DNA of 64,000 nucleotides from Halomonas sp. UBA3074 (GCF_002366715.1 NZ_DFBS01000004.1:1-64000); one strand, 5' to 3'. Counted from the stretch's first letter, positions 14,102 to 24,089 are shown. Notes: generated from the sequence alone by a model not told the origin. Translations and numbers: made by a program.

Positions 14102-15133
14102 TTAATAAAAGGAATCTGGCGGTGGCACCAAACTGGAGTTAAAACTTTCGACGGCTGTTTCGGCCTCTTCAATTTCGTCAAAGCGGGCAATATGAAACAG
14201 CGCCTCGCCTTCGTTGGCCAACGGTAAACGGCTCATCCCAATCACGATACCGTCGGCGACGGCACGCACTTCGCCCTCGTCGTTGCCAAAAGGGTCGGCC
14301 ACTTTGCCTAGCACCTCGCCTTTGGCCACCCGCGCGCCCAGGCGCACCTTGGGGCGTAAAATACCGTCGATCGGCGCACGCGCCCAGCTTGAACCATTGG
14401 CCAGTTCGGCCGGGGCTGGCGTGCGGCGGCGCTGCTCGCCGGTGAGCATGCCTAGGCGCCGCATGACGCGTAGAACGCCACGAACGCCGGGGGCAATGGC
14501 CCACTCATCGAAGCGTAGCGCTTCGCCTGCTTCATAGGTTAATACCGGAATGCCGCGCGTCTGGGCGTAATGGCGAAGGCTGCCTTCGCGCAACTCTGCA
14601 TTGAGCACCACGGGCGCCCCAAACGCATCGGCCATGCGCTCGGTTTCACTGCCGGGGCGAAGCTGGGCACGGATTTGCGGCAGATTGGTGCGATGGATGG
14701 CCCCGGTGTGCAGGTCAATAATATGGGTGGCGTGATCGACGATTTGCTCACGAAACAGCGCGGCAATCCGCCCGCCTAACGAGCCGGATTCGCTGCCTGG
14801 AAAACAGCGATTGAGATCGCGCCGATCGGGTAAGTAGCGTGTTTGCTGTAAGAAGCCAAAGACATTGACCACCGGTACGGCGATCAGGGTACCGCGAATG
14901 CTGTTGATCGCTTTCGCGCGCAGCACACGGCGGACAATTTCCACCCCGTTGATCTCATCGCCGTGAATGCCACCACACACCAGCATCACCGGGCCATCTT
15001 TACGGCCATGCACCACTTCGACTGGAATATGCAGCGGCGTGTGGGTGTATAAGCGCGCCACGGGCACATCCACTTGTAAGCGTTGGCCGGGCATAATGGT
15101 ATGTTCGCCCAGTTGAAAGGGAGCTCGCGCCAT
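14102..15133 (-). CDS. Succinylglutamate desuccinylase/aspartoacylase-family Zn hydrolase
   Basis: The 343-residue protein belongs to the M14-like AstE/AspA family. Zn ligands are visible in GGIHGDEING (His and Glu) and IIDLHTGA (His), and a substrate Arg block appears in RYLPDRRDLNRCFPG. The C-terminal beta domain (about 245-325) resembles the family's lipoyl-like barrel (RAPIDGILRPKVRLGARVAKG). Members remove acyl groups from N-acyl amino acids or related amides, but no arginine-catabolism (ast) genes are nearby, so the substrate is unknown. Confidence 0.85.
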   Translation of the reverse strand: MARAPFQLGEHTIMPGQRLQVDVPVARLYTHTPLHIPVEVVHGRKDGPVMLVCGGIHGDEINGVEIVRRVLRAKAINSIRGTLIAVPVVNVFGFLQQTRYLPDRRDLNRCFPGSESGSLGGRIAALFREQIVDHATHIIDLHTGAIHRTNLPQIRAQLRPGSETERMADAFGAPVVLNAELREGSLRHYAQTRGIPVLTYEAGEALRFDEWAIAPGVRGVLRVMRRLGMLTGEQRRRTPAPAELANGSSWARAPIDGILRPKVRLGARVAKGEVLGKVADPFGNDEGEVRAVADGIVIGMSRLPLANEGEALFHIARFDEIEEAETAVESFNSSLVPPPDSFY

Positions 15134-15268
15134 GGGTTATGTCCTGTATTTTAATCGGTTATTTCCGCGACGTTAGTGCGATCTATGCTTAGTGTCATTG
15201 CCTGTTTATACGCTGTCACTCCCCAAATGACGAATTTGTTAATGCACGTTATGGGCTTCGTCTCTTAT

Positions 15269-15292
15269 CCATACAGTTTTGAATGTAAATAA
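15269..15292. promoter_or_regulatory. AcrR/TtgR-type operator upstream of tetR
   Basis: CATACAGTTTTGAATGTAA with flanking bases lies about 57 bases before the tetR ATG. It has the CATACA-N4-TGAATGTA form of the E. coli AcrR box and matches the site at 23986-24005 before the efflux operon, suggesting autoregulation. Confidence 0.65.
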
Positions 15293-15348
15293 TCTTTCGC
15301 TTAGGTTAAAATGTGACCATACAGAGTCGATTATGAGGTTGCGTTTCC

Positions 15349-15960
15349 ATGGCAAGAAAGACCAAAGCTGAAGCGGCTGCTACTCGCGAAGCGCTGCTTG
15401 AAGCTGCAGAAGAGGTATTTTTTGCCAAAGGCGTGGCACGCACATCGCTTGAGCAAATTGCTCGCCATGCGGGCCTCACCCGCGGTGCCGTGTACTGGCA
15501 TTTCAAGAATAAAGGCGATCTGTTCATGGCCCTGGTCGAACAGGTGCGCATGCCCTTTCAATCCTTGATGGATGAAGTGGATAAAGTGGACGCCGAGCTA
15601 TCGCCGCTAGAGTCGATCCGGCTTGCCTGTCATGCAGGCTTGGTGCGCCTTGAACAACCCTCTTACCAGCGCATATTGTCGATCTTGCTACACCGCTGCG
15701 AGTTCTTCAGCGACATTAACCCGCTGGATATGCAGGAAGAGATTGGCAATGAGTGTTTCCAGGAAATGCTGGCCGTGTTTGTATTGGCGAAAGAGCAGCA
15801 ACTGCTGCGCGATGACTTAAGCCCGGAAGTCGCCACTCGGTTAATGCAATCCATGCTGGGGGGGCTTTTCCACGATTGGCTGCGTAACCCGGAGGCCTTT
15901 TCGATCCGCGAGCGCGGTGGTGAATTGATCGATACGTCTATTCGCATGATGCAGCGTTAA
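15349..15960 (+). CDS. TetR-family repressor, AcrR/TtgR-like
   Basis: The 203-residue regulator has an N-terminal HTH (TSLEQIARHAGLTRGAVYWHFKNK) typical of AcrR/TtgR/MtrR repressors of RND efflux pumps, and a helical ligand-binding domain in the rest. It is separated from the efflux operon (17842-23847) by two genes, yet both promoters carry the same dyad. The likely role is repression of the pump until a toxic ligand binds. It is followed by a hydrolase gene on the same strand after about 75 bases. Confidence 0.9.
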   Translation: MARKTKAEAAATREALLEAAEEVFFAKGVARTSLEQIARHAGLTRGAVYWHFKNKGDLFMALVEQVRMPFQSLMDEVDKVDAELSPLESIRLACHAGLVRLEQPSYQRILSILLHRCEFFSDINPLDMQEEIGNECFQEMLAVFVLAKEQQLLRDDLSPEVATRLMQSMLGGLFHDWLRNPEAFSIRERGGELIDTSIRMMQR

Positions 15961-16035
15961 ACCTCCTCACCACTCTCGCTGCAACGCAGCAAATATGCTA
16001 CTACTGAGGCTATCGCTAGCCAAGTAGAGCCCGCT

Positions 16036-16983
16036 ATGGATGCCCTGGAGTTTATCCGCGTACGCGAATTAGAAGTCGCCGTTCGTATCTGGAACCCTTC
16101 CGCCACTCGCACGCTTGTCGCCTGGCACGGGCTTGCCCGCCACGGCGGTGACTTTGATGCGTTGGCCCGTGAACTCGGCAGTGAATGGCGCATTCTTGCC
16201 CCCGATACACCGGGGCGCGGGTTATCGAGCTGGTCGTTATTTCCCGCGCATGACTACCTCTATAGCCACTATGTCACGGTAGCCATCGCGCTTCTGGATC
16301 ACTTCAATCTCGAACGGGTGGATTGGCTGGGCACCTCGATGGGTGGCCTGCTGGGCATGTTGATCGCGGCCGACCCACAGCATAGCAGGCGCATTTCGCG
16401 GCTCATCCTGAACGATGTTGGGCCAGAACTGAACCAGCAGGGGCTGATTGCCCTTTCCAGCTACTTTGGCGTTACCCACCACTTCTCGACGTTTAGCGAA
16501 CTCCAGCAAGAGCTCACTCACCACTACGCGGGCTTTGGTATCACCAAGGCGTCCGATTGGCGTGCATTAGCACTCAACAGCGCCCGTCGGCTACCCGACG
16601 GGCGTTGGTCCTATCACTTCGACCCGCGTATCGGCGAGCAATTCGTACATGACACGCCGCGGGATACCTGGGCCGACTGGGCGAGCATACGCTGCCCGGT
16701 GATGGTCATCCGCGGCGAAGAATCGACCCTGTTAGACGCCGAAACACTGCCCCGCATGGCCGAAGCACAGCCAACGCTGGTCACGTTGACGGTGCCTCAT
16801 TGCGGCCACGCGCCCATGCTCGACAAACCTGCCCAGGTGGATCCTATTCGCGATTTTTTAAAGCGTTCAGCACCGCGCCTGCCCGTGGCGGGTGGCTCAA
16901 CGCACACCGCCACTGGCTGGCGGCACGTGGGAAAAAGCATGGTGCAGTGGCTAGCCCAGCAGTGGCGGCGATGGTGGAAATAG
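16036..16983 (+). CDS. Alpha/beta-hydrolase fold protein
   Basis: The 315-residue protein has the hydrolase fold: an oxyanion-hole region AWHGLARHGG, nucleophile Ser in LGTSMGGLLG, and the catalytic His in PHCGHAPMLDKP. The charge-relay Asp is probably near VIRGEESTLLDAETL. The substrate is not evident; such proteins are esterases, lyases or dehalogenases. It ends three bases before the convergent membrane-protein gene. Confidence 0.8.
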   Translation: MDALEFIRVRELEVAVRIWNPSATRTLVAWHGLARHGGDFDALARELGSEWRILAPDTPGRGLSSWSLFPAHDYLYSHYVTVAIALLDHFNLERVDWLGTSMGGLLGMLIAADPQHSRRISRLILNDVGPELNQQGLIALSSYFGVTHHFSTFSELQQELTHHYAGFGITKASDWRALALNSARRLPDGRWSYHFDPRIGEQFVHDTPRDTWADWASIRCPVMVIRGEESTLLDAETLPRMAEAQPTLVTLTVPHCGHAPMLDKPAQVDPIRDFLKRSAPRLPVAGGSTHTATGWRHVGKSMVQWLAQQWRRWWK

Positions 16984-16986
16984 CGA

Positions 16987-17673
16987 TTAGTGAGAGGCTG
17001 AGTAGTGGCTGGAAGGGCGGTTTTTTTGGCTTAAGCGCAGTTTATTCAAACGCACTCGCGTCTCAAGATACTCTTGCTCGCTGACACTGCGATAAGCCCC
17101 CTCTTCAGGCAGGTACTTCACCAGAACCCGGCGCTCGCCCTGCGCCGGCAAGGCATCGTGCTTACTGAGCAGCTTCACGCTGCTGTTGGGCTCATTATCG
17201 ATCACCGCGAAGGCCTGCTCACCCTGCCCCTGGCGCTCGGTTAAGACCACCGTTTGGCCCAGCAAACACCGCCGTGTAAAAGGGCGATAACGGTGCAGCC
17301 CACGGTGTAGCGCATGACAAAACGCTGCCGCCACGGGCGAAGCAATGACCAAGCTGCCCCATAGCACCAGCACCCCCACCGGGATGCGTATCAAGCCAAG
17401 CGGCAACCAACGCAGCACGAGCATTTCAATCGCCAGTGTCAGTACCCCAGCAATGGCCAGGATTACCGTTAAGGCCAGCGTCGCCGGCACCCCCGCGAAG
17501 CCAAGTGAGACCAGCGTGCTCGCTAAATGGTCCTCTTTCAAACTGTCGCGCTCGAATAGCTCCAAGGGCGCTAAACGGATGATGACCAGTAGCCAGTAGA
17601 GCGCTAAAAGACCGAGTAAAAACGTAAACACAATGCTCGGGAATAGCGTGGCGGCGTGCAGAAGTTCATTCAT
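16987..17673 (-). CDS. YqiJ-like inner membrane protein with OB-type domain
   Basis: The 228-residue protein has TM helices at about 10-32, 60-85 and 95-118, and a soluble C-terminal beta domain (CLLGQTVVLTERQGQGEQA...). This matches the YqiJ/OB-fold NfeD-like group. In E. coli and many relatives the gene is followed by a flotillin gene (yqiK) and the pair acts in membrane microdomains. No flotillin gene is present here; the next gene on either side is unrelated. Confidence 0.65.
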   Translation of the reverse strand: MNELLHAATLFPSIVFTFLLGLLALYWLLVIIRLAPLELFERDSLKEDHLASTLVSLGFAGVPATLALTVILAIAGVLTLAIEMLVLRWLPLGLIRIPVGVLVLWGSLVIASPVAAAFCHALHRGLHRYRPFTRRCLLGQTVVLTERQGQGEQAFAVIDNEPNSSVKLLSKHDALPAQGERRVLVKYLPEEGAYRSVSEQEYLETRVRLNKLRLSQKNRPSSHYSASH

Positions 17674-17784
17674 GGCGTCCTCCTCCCCCGGTACTTAGCC
17701 GGCGATGTATTGTATTTGTCAGCTTAGTCCAGGTTAGCTTTAGGGCGCCAGGGCTGTATTGATCCCGGTCATGGCAATAAAAAA

Positions 17785-17812
17785 ACGGGTACCTCCCAAA
17801 GGAGATACCCGT
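17785..17812 (-). terminator. Terminator of the RND efflux operon
   Basis: ACGGGTACCTCC (17785-17796), loop CAAA, GGAGATACCCGT (17801-17812): a 12-bp stem with one mismatch. The A-run at 17778-17785 is a U-tract on the minus strand. It lies 30 bases after the pump gene's stop. Confidence 0.8.
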
Positions 17813-17841
17813 CTGTTTTCACCTATTATTACCGCTAACGG

Positions 17842-20800
17842 TTAGCGCTGGTCCTGCTCTAGCGCCGGTTGCGATGAGTGGCGTTTATCGCCTTTCATCT
17901 TACGCCCCAGCCAGTCAGAGGCGGTGGCAATCATGGCGTAGAAGCTGGGTATAAACAGGCTGCCCAAGGTCGCTACCGAGAACATGCCCATGGCGACTGT
18001 CGTACCGATGTGATGGCTGCTCACATCGCTGGCGCCGGTTGCCAATGCAAGCGGCAAGGTACCAAAGATAAAGGCCAGTGAGGTCATGACGATGGGGCGA
18101 AAACGCAGTTCAGCAGCGGTAATGGCCGCTTCACGTATCGTCTTACCCTGCTCTTTACGCTGAAGCTCAGCGAACTCGACGATCAGGATAGCGTTTTTCG
18201 CCGCCAAGCCGACCACCACCAGCATACCAATCTGCACGTAGACACTGGTGTCCAACCCCCGGAGCACGATGCCGGCGATGCCACCCAAGAACGCAAAGGG
18301 CGTCGCAGTGAGTACCGCCAGCGGTAACGACCAACTCTCGTACTGAGCGGCCAGAATCAGGAACACCATCAGTAGGCCGAAAACGATAGCCAGCGTCGCA
18401 GCACTGCCCATGTTCGACTCTTGGTAAGCCGTGCCGGTCCAGCCCATACCCCAGTCGCTTCCCAGCGTTTCCTGCACCAATTGCTCCATCGCTTCGATCG
18501 CTTGCGCAGAGCTGTACCCAGGCGCGGGCTGCCCCTGAAACTGAGCACCCGCGTAAACCCCAAACCGCGACACTACCGCCGGACCGGTTTGACGCTCAAG
18601 CTCGACAAATTCGGAAAGCGGAATACGTTCGCCGTTGCCGCCGCGCACATAGACACTGCTGACGTCTTCCGGCGTTTGACGGAATTCGTCTTCGTTTTGC
18701 AGATAAACTTGGAAATTACGGTTTTGATAGCTAAAGAAGTTCACAAAACCGTTACCAAAAGTATTACCCAGGGCCGAATTAATGTTCTCCAGCGCCACGC
18801 CGTAACTTAATGCTTTTTGCTGGTCAATGTTGGCACGATACGACGGCACATTAACATTGAAGGTGGTGAAAACCCGGCTCAAGGCGGGATGCTGGTTAGC
18901 TTTTTGCATTATTTGCAACGAAGCCTGATAGAGCTCGCGTGTTGACGCCCCATCGAATGACTGAAGGTAACCGGTAAACCCGCCGGTGGTAGAAAGCCCC
19001 ATGATAGGCGGCAAGTTAAAGGCCATGGCAGAGCCACCATCGATGCTGGCGCCTAACCCCATAATGCGACCCACCAGATCGGTGGCTGTCAATTCACGCT
19101 CAGACCAAGAGCTAAGATTGATAAACATCACACCGCGAGCAGTATTCACGGCACTTGAGAGGATGTCATAACCTGCCACTGCCGAGGAGTATTCCACTCC
19201 GGGGATATCTTCAATCGCCGTACTGAGTTTCGCCATATAGGTCTTGGTACGTTCGAGCGAAGCCGCATCCGGCAGCGACACGCTTACCAGCACCACCCCC
19301 TGATCTGTTTCGGGTACCAACGTTGAGGGTGTATTAGCATAAAGCCAGTAAGAACCCACGCCGGTAAGCACCGTCAGCGCAAGCGCCAGCAGCCAAAGCC
19401 GCACCAAACCTTTTACGATCCACATATAGGCGGAGGTAATACCGGCAAACAGCCGGTCAAACAGTCGAAACGGTGTATTAAGGGCGCGCTTGAATTTGGA
19501 TTGACCGGCGCCAGCGATTTTGTGCTTAATAAAAATCGCTGACAGGGCTGGCGTGAAGGTCAACGCCATTAGCGCTGAAAGTGCCACCGAGATCGCCACG
19601 GTAATCGCAAACTGCTGGTAAATTTGCCCGGTAAAACCGCCCAAAAACGCAACGGGTATAAACACGGCAGCCATAATCAGCGACGTCGCAATAACCGGCC
19701 CACCAACTTCTTTCATGGCCCGGATAGTAGCATCCCGCACACTGATATCATCCTCTTCACTCAGCACGCGCTCGACGTTCTCTACCACCAGAATCGCATC
19801 GTCGACGACTATCCCTATCGAGAGCACTAGCGCAAAAAGCGTCAGCAAATTGATCGAAAAGCCTAATAGATAAAAACCCGCAAAGGTACCCACTACCGCC
19901 ACCGGCACCACCGACATCGCAATAACCGTAAAGCGCCAGTTCTGCAGGAAAATAAACAGAATAACGATAACAATCAGAAACGCTTCAATGAAGGTATGAA
20001 TGACCGTTTCCACCGATGCATCGATAAACAGCGTGGTATCGTAAGGTGCCACATACTCAAGCCCGGGCGGGAAGCGCGTGGACAAATCTTCCATCGCCGT
20101 GCGCACACCCTGAGCCGTCTCTAGCGCATTTGCCCCGGGCTGTTGATTAATAATAATCGGCGCCATGCTTGAGCCGTTCAAACGTGCATCGACCCCGTAG
20201 GAAGACGCCCCAAGCTCAACGCGTGCAACGTCTTCCAAACGTAGTGAAGAGCCGTCATTATTGGTACGCAGGAAAATATTACGGAAGTCATCGACATCAT
20301 TGAGGCGACCTCCAGCGGTAATCGTGTAGCTGTACGCGCGTGGATCACTTTGCGGCGCCGATGCCAAACTACCCGCTGGCACTTCCGTATTTTGCGCCCT
20401 AATCGCACTGGCTACTTCGCTAGGGGTGAGGTCGTACTGTGCTAACTTATCCGGATCCATCCAGATACGCATGGCAAACTCGCCGCCACCCAGTACGGCT
20501 GCATTGCCTACCCCAGGTACCTGACGCAATTCGTCAAGCACATTGAGAGTCGCGTAGTTCTGCATGAAAATTTTGTCGTAGTCGCCGTCCGGCGAGGTCA
20601 ACGCGATAAACATCAAAATAGAGTCGGATCGCAGCTCAACGGTGACGCCTTGCGACTGTACCGCTTCAGGTAACTGAGAGAGCGCCCCCTGAACGCGGTT
20701 ATTCACGTTAATCGTATTAATATCGCCATCGGTGCCGATATTAAATGCCACGCTTAAACTCATCGTGCCGTTATCGGAGCTATTTGAGGTCATATAAAGC

Positions 20801-21030
20801 ATGTCCTCAACGCCGTTAATCGCTTCTGCGATAGGTGCCGCCACGGTCTGTGCAACGGTTTCCGCATCCGCACCGGGGAACTGAGCCTGTACCGATACCG
20901 TTGGCGGTACCACGTTGGGATACTGCTCAATAGGCAGTATACGCATCGACATAACGCCCACCAACGTCACGATAATCGCCAACACTGTGGCAAATATCGG
21001 CCGGCTGATGAAGAAGTTAGAGAAATTCAT
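17842..21030 (-). CDS. RND multidrug efflux pump, AcrB/MexB type (HAE1)
   Basis: This 1062-residue inner-membrane pump starts MNFSNFFISRPIFATVLAII, the family N-terminus. Typical features are the TM4 proton-relay segment GIVVDDAILVVENVER (Asp-Asp), FMALTFTPALSA-like motifs, the large periplasmic loops, and twelve expected TM helices. It exports hydrophobic drugs, dyes, detergents or solvents, driven by proton influx. The start overlaps the adaptor's stop by one base (TAATG), giving strict coupling. It is the last gene of the operon. Confidence 0.95.
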   Translation of the reverse strand: MNFSNFFISRPIFATVLAIIVTLVGVMSMRILPIEQYPNVVPPTVSVQAQFPGADAETVAQTVAAPIAEAINGVEDMLYMTSNSSDNGTMSLSVAFNIGTDGDINTINVNNRVQGALSQLPEAVQSQGVTVELRSDSILMFIALTSPDGDYDKIFMQNYATLNVLDELRQVPGVGNAAVLGGGEFAMRIWMDPDKLAQYDLTPSEVASAIRAQNTEVPAGSLASAPQSDPRAYSYTITAGGRLNDVDDFRNIFLRTNNDGSSLRLEDVARVELGASSYGVDARLNGSSMAPIIINQQPGANALETAQGVRTAMEDLSTRFPPGLEYVAPYDTTLFIDASVETVIHTFIEAFLIVIVILFIFLQNWRFTVIAMSVVPVAVVGTFAGFYLLGFSINLLTLFALVLSIGIVVDDAILVVENVERVLSEEDDISVRDATIRAMKEVGGPVIATSLIMAAVFIPVAFLGGFTGQIYQQFAITVAISVALSALMALTFTPALSAIFIKHKIAGAGQSKFKRALNTPFRLFDRLFAGITSAYMWIVKGLVRLWLLALALTVLTGVGSYWLYANTPSTLVPETDQGVVLVSVSLPDAASLERTKTYMAKLSTAIEDIPGVEYSSAVAGYDILSSAVNTARGVMFINLSSWSERELTATDLVGRIMGLGASIDGGSAMAFNLPPIMGLSTTGGFTGYLQSFDGASTRELYQASLQIMQKANQHPALSRVFTTFNVNVPSYRANIDQQKALSYGVALENINSALGNTFGNGFVNFFSYQNRNFQVYLQNEDEFRQTPEDVSSVYVRGGNGERIPLSEFVELERQTGPAVVSRFGVYAGAQFQGQPAPGYSSAQAIEAMEQLVQETLGSDWGMGWTGTAYQESNMGSAATLAIVFGLLMVFLILAAQYESWSLPLAVLTATPFAFLGGIAGIVLRGLDTSVYVQIGMLVVVGLAAKNAILIVEFAELQRKEQGKTIREAAITAAELRFRPIVMTSLAFIFGTLPLALATGASDVSSHHIGTTVAMGMFSVATLGSLFIPSFYAMIATASDWLGRKMKGDKRHSSQPALEQDQR

Positions 21031-22298
21031 TATTGCGCACCCTCTTCCCCTTCAGCGGCTTGACCTTCTGCCGCCCCTTCCAGCGCTTGCGCCTCTTCAG
21101 CCTGCCCTTGGGACTGCTCTTGTTCGCGCTCCTCTACTATCGCTTCCGCATTGCCGTTAAACGGCTGTGGGTCAATCGCTCTACCCGCCTCTAAGCCAGC
21201 AGGGTCGCCCACTATCACCCGTTCTCCCGGCGCCAGGCCATCTTGGATGATCAGCCATGGGCCGGCTAATTCACCTAACGTGACCGTGCGCTCGCGTGCT
21301 TTATTCTCTTCATCCAGCACATAAACCTGAGGCCCCATTAGGCCTTGTGTTACCGCAATTTCAGGCACGGCAATTACATCAAAGCGTTTTAAACCTTCAA
21401 TACGAACCCGCACAAACTGTCCTGGCAGAACAGTAGCCTCCGGATTTTCAAACGTGGCGGTTGTCTGAACAGTACTGGTGTCCCGGTCGACGCTTGAGCC
21501 TAAAAAGTCTAAGTGCCCTTCAAGTTCAGAATCATCTCCGCCACTGATGCCTGGAATGCTCAATCGAGCGGTAATATCCGACGCCTGAATGCCATTGCTC
21601 AACTGGCGACGCAGCTCAAAGGCATCGCGTTGGGGCAATTGGAAACGCACTTCTAAAGGATCGAGCGGCGTGATCGTGGCGAGCTCGGTGCCGGAAGTCA
21701 CCAAGTTGCCCACGTTAATTTGGCTTAAGCCGATCATGCCGGATACCGGTGCTGTCACCTGTGAGTAGCCTAGATCCAGGTTAGCGCTGGTCAACGCTGC
21801 TTCGGCTTGCGCGACATTCGCCTGCGCCACACGCTGGTCGGCAAGCGCTTGGTCATACTGCTGACGGCTGACCGAGTTCTGGCTTAGCAGTTGCTCGAAA
21901 CGCTGCGCATCGCGCTGGGCGCGGGAAAGCTCAGCCCGTGCACTTTGCAGATCAGCTTCGCGCTGGTTAACGGTTGCCTGGTAAAGATCCGGCTCGATGG
22001 TATAGAGACGATCGCCCTCTTCGACCATTTGGCCGGGCTCGAAGTGGCGCTCTTCCAGAAAGCCATTCACACGCGCCACCAAGGTGACTTCATCATCGCT
22101 GCGCAACAAGGAGGGGTACGATTTATCCAGCGGTATATCCTGACGCGCCACTTCAGCCACTTCGACTTTATGGGGCGGGGACTCTTGTTGGGCGCCCTGT
22201 TGGGGCGCCTCCGCTTGCTCTTGCCCACAAGCCGCAAGTGCCAGCGCGGCTACCAGCGTCACTAGACTCGCTCGGCGTGAGTGAATCATCTTCTTCAT
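21030..22298 (-). CDS. RND efflux periplasmic adaptor lipoprotein, AcrA/MexA type
   Basis: The 422-residue membrane fusion protein has a signal peptide with lipobox LAAC (Cys at about 24), so it is probably lipid-anchored. It has a lipoyl half-motif (GYSQVTAPVSGMIGLS), a coiled-coil hairpin (about 100-165), and beta-barrel and membrane-proximal domains. It links the pump to the outer membrane channel. The last 40 or so residues are a Glu/Gln/Ala-rich low-complexity tail that AcrA-type adaptors usually lack. It lies between the channel and pump genes. Confidence 0.93.
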   Translation of the reverse strand: MKKMIHSRRASLVTLVAALALAACGQEQAEAPQQGAQQESPPHKVEVAEVARQDIPLDKSYPSLLRSDDEVTLVARVNGFLEERHFEPGQMVEEGDRLYTIEPDLYQATVNQREADLQSARAELSRAQRDAQRFEQLLSQNSVSRQQYDQALADQRVAQANVAQAEAALTSANLDLGYSQVTAPVSGMIGLSQINVGNLVTSGTELATITPLDPLEVRFQLPQRDAFELRRQLSNGIQASDITARLSIPGISGGDDSELEGHLDFLGSSVDRDTSTVQTTATFENPEATVLPGQFVRVRIEGLKRFDVIAVPEIAVTQGLMGPQVYVLDEENKARERTVTLGELAGPWLIIQDGLAPGERVIVGDPAGLEAGRAIDPQPFNGNAEAIVEEREQEQSQGQAEEAQALEGAAEGQAAEGEEGAQ

Positions 22299-22374
22299 AC
22301 GTTAAGTTCCCATGTATCTTTTAAAAGTCGGCTGGTAGCACGTGCACACTTGGGTCATACACTATCGACAACCA

Positions 22375-23847
22375 TTAACTGCCAGGCTGGGGCGGAGCAC
22401 CGATGTCGAGAGCGCTCTCATAACGATCGTCGCCGCCATTCTCGGGTAAGATAAAGTTCACCTCATCACCGGTTAACCACGCGTTGACTTCTTCAATGGC
22501 TTCGACATCCAGTCGCCCTGCCTGCTGACGCAATGAGAGCAGGTTCACCACATAGTCGTAGCGCGCTTCGGCGTAGTTGGCGATCGCGTTGTAGAGGTTT
22601 TGCTCCGCGTTCAACACGTCCACGATGTTACGGGTGCCCACCTCATACCCTGCACGGGTGGCTTCTAAAGCGCTGCGATTGGAGACGATGGCCTGCTGGC
22701 GCGCCTCGACGGTTTCCACGTCATTGCTCACTTGGGTGTACAGCGAGCGAACCTGCTGGATGGAGGAACGACGCTGGGACTCGAAATCGTACTGGCTACT
22801 TTCCAGTTGGTAAGTGCCTTGGCGAATACTGGCGCTGGTGCGGCCACCGGTGTAAATGGGCAGGTTAGCGCTCAAACCCACCTGGCTAGAGGAGTCCTCA
22901 CCGGTGGTGTTATCGATATCACTGTCACCGTATTGATAATTACCAAAGGCTTGCAGGGTCGGCAGACCGCCTGCACGGGCGATTTCCACACCGGTGCGCG
23001 CTACTTCGATACCGGCCTGTTGCGCCAATACCTGCGGATTGAGTTCTAGGGCCTGTTCCACCCAGTAGTCACGGCTACTTGGATTGGGAAGGCCAACGGG
23101 CATGCTGTCACCGAGGGCTTCAATGCTGGCATAGCGTTGGCCGGTCAGTTGCTCCAATGCTTCGAAAGCCACCTGAAGGTTGCTCTCTGCGGCAATGCGA
23201 TCAGCGCGTGATTGGTCGAAGGTCGCGCGTGCTTCCTCGACTTCGGTAATCGCAATCAAGCCGACCTCAAACTGCTCGCCCGCTTGTTCAAGCTGGCGGC
23301 CAATCGCCCGCTCTTGAGCAAGCCGGGCCTCCAGGATTTCATGAGCGCGCAGAATATCGAAATAAGCGCTGGCGGTATCGATCAGCAGCTGCTGTTCGGT
23401 GGCCGCGAGCAGATACACCTGCTGGTCGATTTGGCGTTCGGCCTGGGTGACTTCCCGACGCGTGACTTCATCATAGAGCGCTTGAGTGGCTTCTAACGTG
23501 AGCGATACGGTGTTGTAGCGGTCATCGCTTGCGCTACTAAAATCCCCGGTCGTTGCCCCCGCGCCAGTACCCACTCGCGAGGATGTCTGGCTTTCGTACT
23601 GCTGGTTATGGGCAACATTACCGGTGGCGTTGATCTGAGGGAGCAATCCGCTGCGCGCCACATCTCGGCCAGCTTCAACGCTTTGATACTCAGCGCGAGC
23701 CGACGCTAACGCTGCGTTATTGTTTAACGCGTCACGGGTGATCGTGAGGAGGTCAGCCGCTTGAGCAGGCAACACAAAAGAAGCCGTGAATACTGCTACC
23801 AGTAAGGGTCGTAAAGGGGCATTGACTGCCCAGTGTGCCAGTCGCAT
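22375..23847 (-). CDS. TolC-family outer membrane efflux channel
   Basis: The 490-residue protein has a signal peptide (MRLAHWAVNAPLRPL..., cleavage after AQA) and two homologous halves with the long helices of TolC. It has SGLLPQINATGNV-like and RQQAGRL motifs and ends with an acidic tail. It forms a trimeric tunnel in the outer membrane. It is the first gene of the operon, followed by adaptor and pump, so the whole tripartite system is one transcription unit starting upstream of 23847. Confidence 0.92.
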   Translation of the reverse strand: MRLAHWAVNAPLRPLLVAVFTASFVLPAQAADLLTITRDALNNNAALASARAEYQSVEAGRDVARSGLLPQINATGNVAHNQQYESQTSSRVGTGAGATTGDFSSASDDRYNTVSLTLEATQALYDEVTRREVTQAERQIDQQVYLLAATEQQLLIDTASAYFDILRAHEILEARLAQERAIGRQLEQAGEQFEVGLIAITEVEEARATFDQSRADRIAAESNLQVAFEALEQLTGQRYASIEALGDSMPVGLPNPSSRDYWVEQALELNPQVLAQQAGIEVARTGVEIARAGGLPTLQAFGNYQYGDSDIDNTTGEDSSSQVGLSANLPIYTGGRTSASIRQGTYQLESSQYDFESQRRSSIQQVRSLYTQVSNDVETVEARQQAIVSNRSALEATRAGYEVGTRNIVDVLNAEQNLYNAIANYAEARYDYVVNLLSLRQQAGRLDVEAIEEVNAWLTGDEVNFILPENGGDDRYESALDIGAPPQPGS

Positions 23848-23985
23848 GGGATTGCCTCTCAGTATCAGCGTCAGGATGGCGAACGAACTAAGCTTATCTG
23901 TCTGCTAGGTCGATCAACTTACAAAGTCTCTCAGCTTTTAAAGACACTTAGTGCATTGAGCCACTCAGAAAGATGAGCATTATAG

Positions 23986-24005
23986 TTACATTCATGTATG
24001 TATGC
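23986..24005. promoter_or_regulatory. AcrR/TtgR-type operator upstream of the efflux operon
   Basis: On the minus strand this reads GCATACATACATGAATGTAA. It shares CATACA-N4-TGAATGTAA exactly with the site upstream of tetR at 15269-15292 and resembles the E. coli AcrR box. It lies about 140 bases before the outer-membrane-channel gene. Confidence 0.65.
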
Positions 24006-24089
24006 TAGCCTTGAACAATCTAAAAATGTGTGTACAGCCTATTGTCAAGCCGCATCCAGCTTACCTTAGTCCAATGCAGGAAGGGACGA

